Positions 1 to 8,008 are shown, counted from the first letter of the stretch. The stretch: DNA of 8,175 bases from an uncultured Porphyromonas sp. (GCA_943912835.1 CALTVJ010000065.1:1-8175), one strand, 5' to 3'. Numbers and translations are program-made. Notes: generated by a model not told the origin, from the letters alone.

Positions 1-294
1 CATACGCTTTTGAGTGATAATCTTTTGCATGTACTTATACTCATTGGAGGTTCTGGCTTTGCTCCTAAGGTTATACAGATCTCGAAAAATTTCTTCGATG
101 AGGAAGTTATACTCTGCTTGTTTCTGAAAGAGCTTGTCGTAGGATGACTTCTTTGTCTCAAGAAGCCTCACGCCCTGTTGAGCTGAAACCAAGGAGACTG
201 CCCCCGAGAAGAATAGTCCCCCAAGTAAGCAAGCGAAAACAAGAATGAACACTTGCCTTTGCTTACGTCTGTCTTTCACATTTTGTACCATCAT
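1..294 (-). CDS. tssO: TssO-like T6SS membrane protein, N-terminal 98 residues (cut by window edge)
   Basis: The frame opens with two consecutive ATG codons (294-292 and 291-289) only 3 bp after the tssK stop, and stays open for 98 codons to the window edge, so the 3' end is missing. The protein starts with a short basic cytoplasmic stretch (KDRRKQRQ, residues 7-14). A single hydrophobic segment follows at about residues 15-38 (VFILVFACLLGG...), which is a membrane anchor rather than a clear cleavable signal peptide. After it comes a charged, helical, probably coiled-coil region (residues 42-98) that would lie in the periplasm. This architecture and the position right after tssK in a tssN-containing operon match TssO, a subunit of the trans-envelope complex of Bacteroidota T6SS. 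The identification rests on topology and context rather than on a diagnostic motif. TssP or TssQ would be the alternatives. Confidence 0.7.
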   Translation of the reverse strand, partial: MMVQNVKDRRKQRQVFILVFACLLGGLFFSGAVSLVSAQQGVRLLETKKSSYDKLFQKQAEYNFLIEEIFRDLYNLRSKARTSNEYKYMQKIITQKRM

Positions 295-297
295 AGG

Positions 298-1443
298 CTA
301 GTCTAAAAATCGGAATGTCTTCCTTGGTTTATTTTGCTCTTGGTAGCTATCATCACTAATGATGATGTTTTCTCGGATTAAGCCCACATACTCAAGTTCA
401 CTCATTTTACGGAAGATGTGTACGAGCTTTTGCATAAGGTTCCTACAAACCTCAAGCATTCGGGCTAAATTAAGATGATCATACTTCAGAGAGGTAACAC
501 TATTTAGAGTTGCTTCAAGTTCAGAGGGTGAGATGTCCGTCCATTCATAGATGTATTGCAACAAAAGCTCGAAATCTTTGGTAGGCAAACAATAAAGGCT
601 ACTAGTTATTGTCCGAGTTAGAATGTTGATCTTTTGAAGAAGATAAATAGGGGGGTGCTCGGAAGTCAGGTGTTCCAAGTCAAAGAAATGTTGTGCTACG
701 AAAGTTTGTACAGAACGACACACGGAGAGCAGAGAATCTGTCAATCTACTCTTTCGATAATCGTCACTGTTCTTGCCGTAAATCTGAGTAATATCTGTCG
801 CTATTTGATTTAGCTGAGCGAGGATTGTTTGGTGTACTTTTGATAATATTTGGTTATCAATTACACGCTGTGTTGGAGGTATGTAATCTGAATCCATAAT
901 AAAAAGATGCCCATCAATCTTCCCACATCCAATGACCAAACAATCATCTGTAAGAAACTCTGCATTGGCTGTATTTGCAGGCAGAAGACAAAGTTCGATT
1001 TTTGGTAGCACATAAGGATGATGAAGGGGGACGACCTCTGGATCTGGATATCCTACAGGTAGAGTCTCGTAAGGAAAAACCCTTACGACTATGTAGATTT
1101 TACTCCCTACATTTTCTGGAGATATACAAGAAAGCGACACTTCTGGACGATAACTCCCATATAGGTCTTTGTCATAAAATATACTATGCCCGCTACGAGT
1201 GATTGCATTACAGTATTTTAGACAGATACGAGCACCTTCGGCAGAGAATCCTGCAATATCAAGCTCCACAGCAGCTTGTTGCCCCTCTCTAACAGCCCCA
1301 AGTCCATAGTTATATGATGTGATTTTATCCTCTCTTAGATGTTGTAAGCTCTCAACGAGTTCATTGTGTACATGGACAAAATGTCGTCCTGTAAGTTTGA
1401 GACCATTAGGCCAATTGAGGGGTAAGTATTCAATCTTCTTCAT
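298..1443 (-). CDS. tssK: T6SS baseplate subunit TssK
   Basis: TssK is the baseplate protein that connects the TssEFG wedge to the membrane complex in the cytoplasm. The N-terminus shows the family pattern W-x-x-G-L-x-L-T-x-x-H-F (residues 11-22, WPNGLKLTGRHF), followed by a Y-x-x-G-L-G turn (44-49). The YIPP motif at residues 187-190, which the family uses before the helical half, is present. Residues 195-355 are mainly helical, and the C-terminal end is the region that in other systems binds the membrane complex. The length of 381 residues is shorter than the roughly 440-450 of proteobacterial TssK, as expected for Bacteroidota forms. I start at the ATG at 1443, giving MKKIEYLP. A longer reading to 1458 would need a TTG start and only adds five residues. 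The gene overlaps the end of tssN by 14 bp and stops 3 bp before tssO. In this subtype its membrane partner is probably TssN or TssO rather than TssL/TssM (inference). Confidence 0.9.
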   Translation of the reverse strand: MKKIEYLPLNWPNGLKLTGRHFVHVHNELVESLQHLREDKITSYNYGLGAVREGQQAAVELDIAGFSAEGARICLKYCNAITRSGHSIFYDKDLYGSYRPEVSLSCISPENVGSKIYIVVRVFPYETLPVGYPDPEVVPLHHPYVLPKIELCLLPANTANAEFLTDDCLVIGCGKIDGHLFIMDSDYIPPTQRVIDNQILSKVHQTILAQLNQIATDITQIYGKNSDDYRKSRLTDSLLSVCRSVQTFVAQHFFDLEHLTSEHPPIYLLQKINILTRTITSSLYCLPTKDFELLLQYIYEWTDISPSELEATLNSVTSLKYDHLNLARMLEVCRNLMQKLVHIFRKMSELEYVGLIRENIIISDDSYQEQNKPRKTFRFLD

Positions 1444-2320
1444 ATTGTTGCTTATCAATAACGATTACACGTTTAATGTATATAGTCTGGTTTCTTCGAA
1501 CCTTATTAGCTGCACGGTCTAGTTTGGGGTCAAGCAATCGTATAAATAAAGGATAGTTTATCCATCGTGCAGTGTAAAATAACCACCCAATCTCTTCATC
1601 CTCTCCAACTAAATCTATCGTAAGGGCAGGAGAACGTTTATTTTGGTCTTCGACCATCCAGTTGAACCAATCTCCAAGGGAAATCCCATCTTGTAGACGA
1701 ACGGTAAAAGCAGAAAAGTCTCGGTCTCCCCTCTTGCGTTTCATTTTGACTTTTACTGTCACAGCAGTGAAGTTGTCGAAATTATCCCAATAAGCACGAC
1801 TGAAACTACTTTGACCGATGTACCATAGATCATATAGTGCAGGTGGAATCTTGTGAAACTGGTCTAAGCTCAAATAGGTCATATAAGGAAGCGTATACCA
1901 TAAGATATTCCCCATAGCCCAATGCCCATAAGGCATACCTCCTTGCCATTCGAAGATGAGGTAGTGTATCCAAGACCCAAGAACACCAGAGGCAAGCATA
2001 ACAAGAATCTGTGCCCACCGACTTTCATCAACCTGTATACGCTCACTGATGTTCCCAACCATCGTTCTTAAAAAGATAAGCCCATAAATAAGGTACATTC
2101 CGACATTGATCAAAAGTCCTCCCCAAACATACTCATCCTTCAGTACTCCTAAGAATCCTGGCGTCCCTAAAAGCAACCCTGCAAGAAGAATGTAAATTAT
2201 TATATTCTTAACACTGATCTTCTTTTCCCCCTTTTTAATCGTGTTTATTAGAAACAGTATCACGATGATGAGCAAGGGGGCTAATAGATATTTGAGAAAG
2301 AATGCGATGAGTACCTTCAT
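1430..2320 (-). CDS. tssN: TssN, Bacteroidota-specific T6SS inner-membrane subunit
   Basis: A 296-residue protein with about five hydrophobic segments in its first half (residues about 5-27, 38-59, 68-86, 104-124 and 134-152), then a soluble domain of about 140 residues (153-296). The soluble part contains a basic patch (KVKMKRKRGDR, 190-200) and aromatic-rich segments (WYIGQSSFSRAYWDNF; ARWINYPLF at 251-259). By the positive-inside rule and the basic patch this domain is probably cytoplasmic. TssN is one of the proteins that mark the T6SS-iii subtype, which lacks TssJLM. It is taken to be the inner-membrane core of the envelope complex. The ATG at 2320 lies 25 bp after the tssG stop and has no Shine-Dalgarno sequence. 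The stop lies inside the start of tssK. The assignment rests on length, topology and position between tssG and tssK. No enzyme motif was seen. Confidence 0.83.
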   Translation of the reverse strand: MKVLIAFFLKYLLAPLLIIVILFLINTIKKGEKKISVKNIIIYILLAGLLLGTPGFLGVLKDEYVWGGLLINVGMYLIYGLIFLRTMVGNISERIQVDESRWAQILVMLASGVLGSWIHYLIFEWQGGMPYGHWAMGNILWYTLPYMTYLSLDQFHKIPPALYDLWYIGQSSFSRAYWDNFDNFTAVTVKVKMKRKRGDRDFSAFTVRLQDGISLGDWFNWMVEDQNKRSPALTIDLVGEDEEIGWLFYTARWINYPLFIRLLDPKLDRAANKVRRNQTIYIKRVIVIDKQQYEED

Positions 2321-2345
2321 ATCTTATTCATATTGATAGTTGAAC

Positions 2346-3266
2346 TTAAATGTGCGTGTCATACCCTAGGCGATTCTCCCCTAAGATAAAATTAACTTGT
2401 CCCATAAGGGTGTACTGCACTTCGATCTGCCTACTTGACAAGATAAAAAACTGCAATATCCTCTCTATATTGGCAATATCTTCACTTACTAGTTTGGGCT
2501 CGGGAATGCTATCCTCATAAAGTATCGTTACCCTTAAATCGTCTAACTCTGTACGCACAGCTCCAGACAAACCACTATTTACACCTAAGACAGCAGAGCC
2601 TAAGGATTGATAGGGTGACACCGTTAGGGTATGTGGGATGTACTCGAGCTTTGTATTGAGGTTCATAACCTCTTTGATGAGTGCGGCTATCTGGCTAGGG
2701 ACTTCTTTATACTTCTCGGCTTGACAAAGAAAAAGGAACAGCTTATAACGCTGCCCAGAAGATAGCGTCCACCCTTCACCTAATACCGCCTCTATCGTTG
2801 CACCCAGACTTTTGTGCGTTTTTGTTTGAGAGAAGAAGTTAAGGTGACGCTGATGTATCTTCACGCGTTCTCTGAAGAAAGCGGTGTCAAAGGGAGCGAA
2901 AAACTTAATAGTCTCTTTGGCTCGTCTACGATTGGCTCTAATCTCTGCAACTAACTCCTTGACGCTCATATTCGCTTTAGTGATCGACAAGGGGTGAAAG
3001 AGTATTTCCGGGAGCTGATGGTAAAGACTGTTACGAGCCAGAGTTAGGACAATTTTTTCTCCCGAAAGTGCAGAGTATTGACTTCGTACTTGTAGAATAT
3101 CTTTGGAATGAACACGCTCGTTCATCCCTTGATTGCTGACAACAACTTGGTTCAAAAGATTTTCTCCAAGTATAAATTGTAGCTCATCAAGGAACACTTC
3201 CGCAAGGAGGTTGCTCGCCTCGCTCTTACGGAATAGTTCTAAGCGTTCTTCTCTATTCCTATTCAT
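2346..3266 (-). CDS. tssG: T6SS baseplate subunit TssG
   Basis: TssG forms the baseplate wedge with two copies of TssF, and this complex recruits TssE and TssK. The protein (306 residues) is divergent in sequence. It keeps a helical N-terminus (residues 5-37), a Y-H-x-L-P-E-x-L-F-H stretch (82-91), a helical segment leading into FFAP (122-125), an LGxxxxIxxVLGEGW segment (154-166) and a C-terminal strand-rich region ending LGYDTHI, similar in style to the ends of other baseplate subunits. The length is slightly under that of proteobacterial TssG (about 330). The start is the ATG at 3266, whose ATGA overlaps the clpV stop (TGA, 3265-3263). This 4-bp overlap indicates translational coupling. 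A reading from the upstream TTG (3278) would add only MGDL and is disfavoured. TssG is also supported by being the only wedge component not otherwise accounted for here. Confidence 0.82.
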   Translation of the reverse strand: MNRNREERLELFRKSEASNLLAEVFLDELQFILGENLLNQVVVSNQGMNERVHSKDILQVRSQYSALSGEKIVLTLARNSLYHQLPEILFHPLSITKANMSVKELVAEIRANRRRAKETIKFFAPFDTAFFRERVKIHQRHLNFFSQTKTHKSLGATIEAVLGEGWTLSSGQRYKLFLFLCQAEKYKEVPSQIAALIKEVMNLNTKLEYIPHTLTVSPYQSLGSAVLGVNSGLSGAVRTELDDLRVTILYEDSIPEPKLVSEDIANIERILQFFILSSRQIEVQYTLMGQVNFILGENRLGYDTHI

Positions 3267-5704
3267 AAGGTCTCCCAAGTCAGTTCATTGTCCCTATAGT
3301 TTACGATGACTTTATCGCCAGCTTGTATACTCTCCTGTACAATCAGACGAGAAATGGTCTTTTTAAGATAGGTGCGTATCACCCCAGCGATAGGGCGTGC
3401 ACCATATTGTTCTGAAAAGCCCTTGGTAGAAAGATAACCGAGGGCATCTTCTCCCAATTCGATGTGTATGTTCTTTTGTTCTTGGAGCTGCTTCTGCAAA
3501 CGAGAGAAGTGTAAGAGGAAGATAGCCCTCGCCATTTCTTCGCTGATGGGAGCAAAAGGCACTACTTCAGTCAGACGACCGAGGAACTCGGGTCTAAAGT
3601 ATTCTGCCATCACTTCGATGAGTGCATTAGAGTGAGGAGGTCTACCTGCATTAAATTGCGAGCGAATCCAATCACTGCCGATATTAGAGGTAAAGATGAT
3701 GATAGCATTCGAGAAATCTCCCTCACGACCTAACTTGTCGTGTATCTTGCCCTCGTCCATCATTTGTAGGAAAACATCATAGACGCTATGATGTGCTTTT
3801 TCAATCTCGTCAAACAGAACAACAGAGTAAGGTTTTTGACGAATTTTAGAAACCAACAAGCCTCCTTCTTCATAGCCGACATAGCCTGGAGGTGCTCCAT
3901 AGAGTAGAGCTGCTGAGTGCTCCTCCTTAAACTCTGACATATCAAAGCGTATCATTGCCTGCTCATCGTCAAAGAGTAACTCAGCCAAAGATTTGGCAAG
4001 CTCTGTCTTCCCTGTCCCCGTTGGTCCTAAGAAAAAGAATGAGCCAATAGGCTTTTTGGGATCACTCAAACCACTGCGAGACTCAATGATAGCATCTGAT
4101 AGCGTGGTAATAGCTTTGGTTTGTCCCTTAACTCGCTCCCCAAGGCGTTGGTCTATACCTAAAAGACGCTCCTTTTCACCAGACTGAATCTTGCCAATGG
4201 GGATATTGGTCAGATTAGCGACAATGGCTTCAACCTCCAAAGGGCTAATCTCTACAATACCTTTTTGTGCTAGAAGATGTAGTTCTGATAATGTTTTTTG
4301 AAGAAAGGCTATTTGCTCTTCTATACTATCCTCTTTATTAAGCCTATCTTGAGAAGATAATTTGGAGAGCAACAGCACGCTGATTTTTGAGTATATCGCC
4401 GTCTGTAGAAGGCTTAACTCTTCGTGGGAGGGATGCCCCTCTGTGATAAGTTCTGCGAGTTCTTCTTGATAGCGTTCTACTTCTGTAATTGCATTCTTAT
4501 TGCTGAGACGAGCAGATGCAGCAGTACTATCCAAGAGGTCTATGGCTGCTGCGGGTTGGCTCTTTTCCTTGAAATAGCGAGAAGATAAGGCGAGTGCTTC
4601 TCGTATCGTCTCTGTTTGGATTTTAAGAGCATAATGCCGCTCCATCTTTTGAGCGTGGCCTTGCAAAAGGCTTTGTAGCGTCAGTGTATCCAATTCGCCC
4701 ACCTCAATCTTCTCCAATCTATGTCCTATAGGATGTCTTTCGATGTGCATCTTATAGGCATCGGGAGTCAAAACGAGGAGCAGACGAGTCGCTCCTTCAC
4801 CTATCTGAGCATTGAGGATATTTAAGAGGGTTGTTGCCTTGTGGGAGTTGCCATGCTCAAGGAGCATCTGCAAGTCATCAATAAGCAGGACAGAAGCCCC
4901 CTCAAGTTTATCCATCTTATGCAGGAGTTGGGCTATCTTTTGTGATAGTTCGCCCTCGTTGCTGATTGAGGCGAGCAATTTCGAGGTCTGTAAACCAATC
5001 AGCGTAGTTTGACTAATAAACTCGTCTTGATTTTGACAAACTTCCTTGACCAGTGTATGAAGTACTGAGGTTTTCCCTACCCCAGGGCTACCAACAAGGA
5101 CTATCCCTTTGTGGGCTGATTGCTCAAAACTCTCCAAGATGTGTCGGACTTCTTTTTCACGACCAAGTATCATTGCTCCTTTCTGGATCGTATCCTCTGT
5201 TTTGAGCGTATAGGCATAAGGCACAGAGGCAAGCATCTTATTCTCTTCGCCTTGGTAAGCATAGTCGATATTTTGAGCTTCAAAGTAGTTTAAGACATCC
5301 TCTTCGCAAACTCCCAAGCTCTCTAATTGAGCATCTGAATAGACGACACCTTGGCGGATGGCCGCTGTGAATACACAAACAGCATCTACTTCGTCAAAGC
5401 CTAATTTGATTTTTGAGCGCTCCGCTTCGTCTAACAGCTGTACCACTTGTCGGTCTGCAAGCACCTCTACTTGCTCTTCATTCGAGGTATATTGTTCCCG
5501 ATAAGTCTCAAACCAGTCTATGATATAGGAGACATCGCAGTTCATTGCCATAAGAACTGTATCCAAGCCCGTAGCACAGCTTTCGGAGAATAGAGCCAAG
5601 ATAAGATGAGGGACACCATAGGTACTCTGCCCCTCTCCTCTTGCCATCGATGTTGCTAAGCGAATCGCTGCATGCAGACTATTACTGTAATTTCTCTCCA
5701 TCAT
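3263..5704 (-). CDS. clpV: ClpV (TssH), AAA+ ATPase that recycles the T6SS sheath
   Basis: A Clp/Hsp100 protein of 813 residues, somewhat shorter than the roughly 870-890 of proteobacterial ClpV. Order of domains: Clp N-domain (about 1-145), which in ClpV binds the sheath protein TssC; first AAA+ domain with Walker A GSPGVGKT (205-212) and Walker B LLIDD (273-277); a reduced coiled-coil middle domain (about 400-480); second AAA+ domain with Walker A GPTGTGKT (560-567), pore loop GYVG (607-610), Walker B VVLFDE (628-633), sensor-1 asparagine in FTSN (674), arginine finger in FLGR (710) and sensor-2 GAR (768-770). The second domain is canonical. The first has Asp277 where the catalytic glutamate usually sits, and no aromatic pore residue. 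The gene is coupled at both ends by ATGA overlaps, with tssF upstream and tssG downstream. ClpB is the main alternative, but the T6SS context and short middle domain favour ClpV. Confidence 0.95.
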   Translation of the reverse strand: MMERNYSNSLHAAIRLATSMARGEGQSTYGVPHLILALFSESCATGLDTVLMAMNCDVSYIIDWFETYREQYTSNEEQVEVLADRQVVQLLDEAERSKIKLGFDEVDAVCVFTAAIRQGVVYSDAQLESLGVCEEDVLNYFEAQNIDYAYQGEENKMLASVPYAYTLKTEDTIQKGAMILGREKEVRHILESFEQSAHKGIVLVGSPGVGKTSVLHTLVKEVCQNQDEFISQTTLIGLQTSKLLASISNEGELSQKIAQLLHKMDKLEGASVLLIDDLQMLLEHGNSHKATTLLNILNAQIGEGATRLLLVLTPDAYKMHIERHPIGHRLEKIEVGELDTLTLQSLLQGHAQKMERHYALKIQTETIREALALSSRYFKEKSQPAAAIDLLDSTAASARLSNKNAITEVERYQEELAELITEGHPSHEELSLLQTAIYSKISVLLLSKLSSQDRLNKEDSIEEQIAFLQKTLSELHLLAQKGIVEISPLEVEAIVANLTNIPIGKIQSGEKERLLGIDQRLGERVKGQTKAITTLSDAIIESRSGLSDPKKPIGSFFFLGPTGTGKTELAKSLAELLFDDEQAMIRFDMSEFKEEHSAALLYGAPPGYVGYEEGGLLVSKIRQKPYSVVLFDEIEKAHHSVYDVFLQMMDEGKIHDKLGREGDFSNAIIIFTSNIGSDWIRSQFNAGRPPHSNALIEVMAEYFRPEFLGRLTEVVPFAPISEEMARAIFLLHFSRLQKQLQEQKNIHIELGEDALGYLSTKGFSEQYGARPIAGVIRTYLKKTISRLIVQESIQAGDKVIVNYRDNELTWETL

Positions 5705-7482
5705 ACGAAGTGTATTTTATAAGTGGTGTGGCTGACTGATTTTTGTGTAAGCTCCTCTTCTATGAAGTGGGCGATGTGGCTCATATGAACTTGATATTGC
5801 TCTGAGGCTTTGAACTCACTGGTAGATGTTATATATACCTCTGTCGTTCGGATAAGCCCTTTGTGAATACTCTCGGAGATGGCAACTCCATCTTGGATAG
5901 TGACATCAGAGACACGATGCCCTAAACGATGATGTACATAGCTTTTGACATCTTCCCGACTCACAATACGCTCTCGACTTAGAAGTCCATAGCGTAGGCT
6001 CTGTATCAAGTCGTGTTCATCTTGATGCAATGTGCCGTGTAGTGTAGTTGTCTGCAAGCGAATCTCACTGGGGTGAAATTTGTTCATGTTGAACTGTTGC
6101 AGGATATTGGCAAATCCGAGTCCATTGGCTCGTTCGCCTTGAGATTGCCAGTATTTTAGTTCTGCGTGCGTTGCCTCCTCCTTAGGCGTAGCCAAGAGGA
6201 ACGCTTTTACATTTTCTACAGCGTCTCGAAACTTATAGGTTCCTTTTTCGGCGGTTTCGAGCTTATCAAACAACTCCTTTAACTGTGCCGTCACCCCTTC
6301 TGTATTGATGGCAGCAAAAGCATTCCCTTCTTCTCGAATTTGCTGTAATACCTTGTGGATTTGAGTTTGGGCATCTGCTGCATCAAATCTCTCCAAGTCT
6401 CCGAAATAAAGGCTGAATACCCCTTGAGCGTGTTCCTCGTACTGTTTGAGTCGATTGACATAGGAAGCCCCAGTGTTATCATCGAGGCTATGGACATTAA
6501 GAAAATGATTGCCCTTAGTGCAGGTCAAGGGAATAATACGCCCACTCGTGCTAAAATTATGATGACGTTCCTGCAATCTTCGATTAACGATGGGGAAAGT
6601 ATTTATATGAACTCTTAGGCTCGCTAATGTCTCCCTTGTAAAATGAGGTGATAATACTACACGCAGCCACAAACAAGGCGTTTCAGTATCAATGTCTTGC
6701 TCTAAATCACCATCGGGGAATAGTTCCGCTAGTGTCCTTAGTAGAAGATTTTCGGGGAGCTCAACCTGATAGTAATAGTCTTGATAGTAGCGGTTGATGT
6801 CCTCTGCATAATGATCTTCAGCACCCTCTTGCTTCAAGAGGTATGGCTGCACGGATAACAAATTGCCGTAGACATCATATACTTTTGTATCTTTTAGGTA
6901 CGATGCAAGATGACCATCTCCTGGCAAAAGGCAAAGAACTAAGGAACTAAGCTGTCGAAGCTGCCGACTGTTCACTTTAAGACCAATCCAAAGTGTATAA
7001 TCCTCTATACGATGCTCATTGCTTAAAAAGTCAATGGTCTCTACACGCCGACGGCGAGAAACACGAAGTTGATTTCCAGATAGTAGGTAGCTGATACGAG
7101 CATCTATAAGTGGATGAGTCGCTATAGGGGTAAAGAATATTTGTTCTCCTTTACCTCCTTGGCGAACAAGCTCTGTCGTGAAGTGGTCTTCAGGGTTCAA
7201 GTATACACCAAGCTCGTTTTCTTGGGGATAGACACTCATCAAGCCATGAGCGGGAAAGGGAAGATACCATTTCGCCTCGATCAAAATCCGAGACAACCTG
7301 CTGAGGATTTGGCTATCAGACCTCTCGACTTCTAACTGAAGTTTATAGGCTTCATAAGCAAAAGCATCTAAAAGCAGGTTGATAACGGGATCTAACTTGG
7401 TTTCATCCTCCAACTCCCAAAGGTCAAGAGCATAATCCAAGACCTCTTCTTTTATTTTCGCAAGTCTTTTGTCTCGTATCAT
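5701..7482 (-). CDS. tssF: T6SS baseplate subunit TssF
   Basis: TssF is the gp6-like wedge protein of the T6SS baseplate; two copies pair with one TssG. The 593-residue length is close to the family norm (about 580-630). Diagnostic stretches are the N-terminal D-P-x-x-x-x-L-L-x-A-F-A helix (residues 31-42, DPVINLLLDAFA), the following helix and P-F-P-A-H-G (75-80, comparable to the PxxP after the N-terminal helices of other TssF), the N-T-F-P-I-V-N-R motif (294-301) seen in the core of the family, and a C-terminal S-R-E-D-V-K-S-Y segment (508-515) leading into a domain like phage baseplate protein J/gp6. Residues about 360-450 are helical and charged. The ATG at 7482 follows the tssE stop by 12 bp. 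The stop TGA overlaps the clpV start as ATGA. No truncation or frameshift was seen. Confidence 0.92.
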   Translation of the reverse strand: MIRDKRLAKIKEEVLDYALDLWELEDETKLDPVINLLLDAFAYEAYKLQLEVERSDSQILSRLSRILIEAKWYLPFPAHGLMSVYPQENELGVYLNPEDHFTTELVRQGGKGEQIFFTPIATHPLIDARISYLLSGNQLRVSRRRRVETIDFLSNEHRIEDYTLWIGLKVNSRQLRQLSSLVLCLLPGDGHLASYLKDTKVYDVYGNLLSVQPYLLKQEGAEDHYAEDINRYYQDYYYQVELPENLLLRTLAELFPDGDLEQDIDTETPCLWLRVVLSPHFTRETLASLRVHINTFPIVNRRLQERHHNFSTSGRIIPLTCTKGNHFLNVHSLDDNTGASYVNRLKQYEEHAQGVFSLYFGDLERFDAADAQTQIHKVLQQIREEGNAFAAINTEGVTAQLKELFDKLETAEKGTYKFRDAVENVKAFLLATPKEEATHAELKYWQSQGERANGLGFANILQQFNMNKFHPSEIRLQTTTLHGTLHQDEHDLIQSLRYGLLSRERIVSREDVKSYVHHRLGHRVSDVTIQDGVAISESIHKGLIRTTEVYITSTSEFKASEQYQVHMSHIAHFIEEELTQKSVSHTTYKIHFV

Positions 7483-7494
7483 ACTATTAAAAAC

Positions 7495-7941
7495 TTATTG
7501 AGAAAGAGGACTGACATAGATTGTTGTTTCAAACTGAAAGGGTTGGTCCGTAGCGTTAATGATCGCAGACACGTGAATAGTAGCTTGGCGACGCAGATGA
7601 GGTTGTTTACGTGTTAGATCATTGTCAACCTCCGAGAGCTGTACCTGGACTAGAACATCCTTAAGACGCTTCTCATACTCCGAGATCGCTTGCATCAGAG
7701 ATTCTCGCACTTTTTCTTCCCAATCTTTGAATTTAATGGTCTGATGAAACTCTAAGTCCCAAATCATAGAGCCGTAAGATTCCTTGCCAATTACTTCCCC
7801 TTTGCGAGAAACAATCAGCAACATAATCTGCTGAGCAATGGACTCTTCCTCAGGACAGCGCATCAGACGACGGCCTAATCCTGCGGTTAAATCCAAGGGG
7901 AGCTTTAAGAAGGCTCCATCTCCGACTTTTGTTATTTCCAT
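7495..7941 (-). CDS. tssE: T6SS baseplate subunit TssE (gp25-like)
   Basis: A 148-residue protein of the GPW/gp25 family, which starts sheath polymerisation at the baseplate. The family pattern is visible as S-I-A-Q-Q-I-x-L-L-I-V-S-R-K-G-E (residues 34-49), followed by a Y-G-S-x-x-W-D-L-E-F turn (56-65), a helix, and Y-E-K-R-L (89-93), which matches the conserved E-x-R-L region of gp25 proteins. The C-terminal half is an alternating beta pattern (95-103, 119-128, 134-144). The ATG at 7941 is chosen because the protein then starts MEITKVGDGAFLKLP, directly before the first conserved segment. The alternative TTG at 7965 would add eight non-conserved residues and lie in the AT-rich translation-start region. 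It is the first gene of the operon in this window, about 105 nt downstream of the predicted promoter. Confidence 0.87.
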   Translation of the reverse strand: MEITKVGDGAFLKLPLDLTAGLGRRLMRCPEEESIAQQIMLLIVSRKGEVIGKESYGSMIWDLEFHQTIKFKDWEEKVRESLMQAISEYEKRLKDVLVQVQLSEVDNDLTRKQPHLRRQATIHVSAIINATDQPFQFETTIYVSPLSQ

Positions 7942-7967
7942 ATAACAAAAATATGAATTTTCCAAGG

Positions 7968-7984
7968 CTTATCCTACCCTTATC
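7968..7984. repeat. Direct repeat CTTATC, 11-bp period, in the tssE leader
   Basis: CTTATC occurs at 7968-7973 and 7979-7984, separated by CTACC, so the copies are exactly 11 bp apart, about one helical turn. On the minus strand it reads GATAAG twice, with CCTT on either side. It lies between the hairpin and the tssE start and inside the predicted leader. A protein binding site is conceivable, but two copies of a hexamer are not strong evidence. Confidence 0.3.
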
Positions 7985-8008
7985 AAGGAGATTGAAGGCT
8001 GACTCCTT
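7985..8008 (-). other. Small hairpin in the tssE leader
   Basis: AAGGAG and CTCCTT form a perfect 6-bp inverted repeat (7985-7990 and 8003-8008) around a 12-nt loop. It lies in the predicted untranslated leader, with its inner edge about 44 nt before the tssE ATG. In the mRNA the 5' arm reads AAGGAG, which resembles a Shine-Dalgarno sequence but is too far from the start to serve tssE. On the plus strand the right arm runs into TTTTT (8007-8011), which looks a little like a terminator, but no gene reads into it from that side. The stem is short, so a regulatory role is only a possibility. Confidence 0.3.

Noticed and set aside
975..1202. Plus-strand open frame of 75 codons antisense to tssK
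   Set aside because: The opposite strand is a confident TssK. No sign of an independent gene.
1444..1458. Upstream extension of tssK to a TTG start at 1458
   Set aside because: It adds only five non-conserved residues and needs a rare start codon. The ATG at 1443 puts the conserved W-x-x-G-L segment at the expected distance.
3267..3278. Upstream extension of tssG to a TTG start at 3278
   Set aside because: The ATG at 3266 forms a clean ATGA overlap with the clpV stop, the same arrangement as tssF-clpV.
6355..6618. Plus-strand open frame of 87 codons antisense to tssF
   Set aside because: It lies wholly inside the strongly supported tssF, has no family resemblance or start signals, and is one of several such antisense frames expected in codons of this composition.
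7946..7953. TATTTTTG on the minus strand, a second match to TAnnTTTG just before tssE
   Set aside because: No TTG lies 19-20 nt upstream, and a start there would leave almost no leader. It is probably chance in an AT-rich stretch.
7942..7965. Upstream extension of tssE to a TTG start at 7965
   Set aside because: It would add eight non-conserved residues encoded by the AT-rich region typical of sequence just before Bacteroidota start codons.
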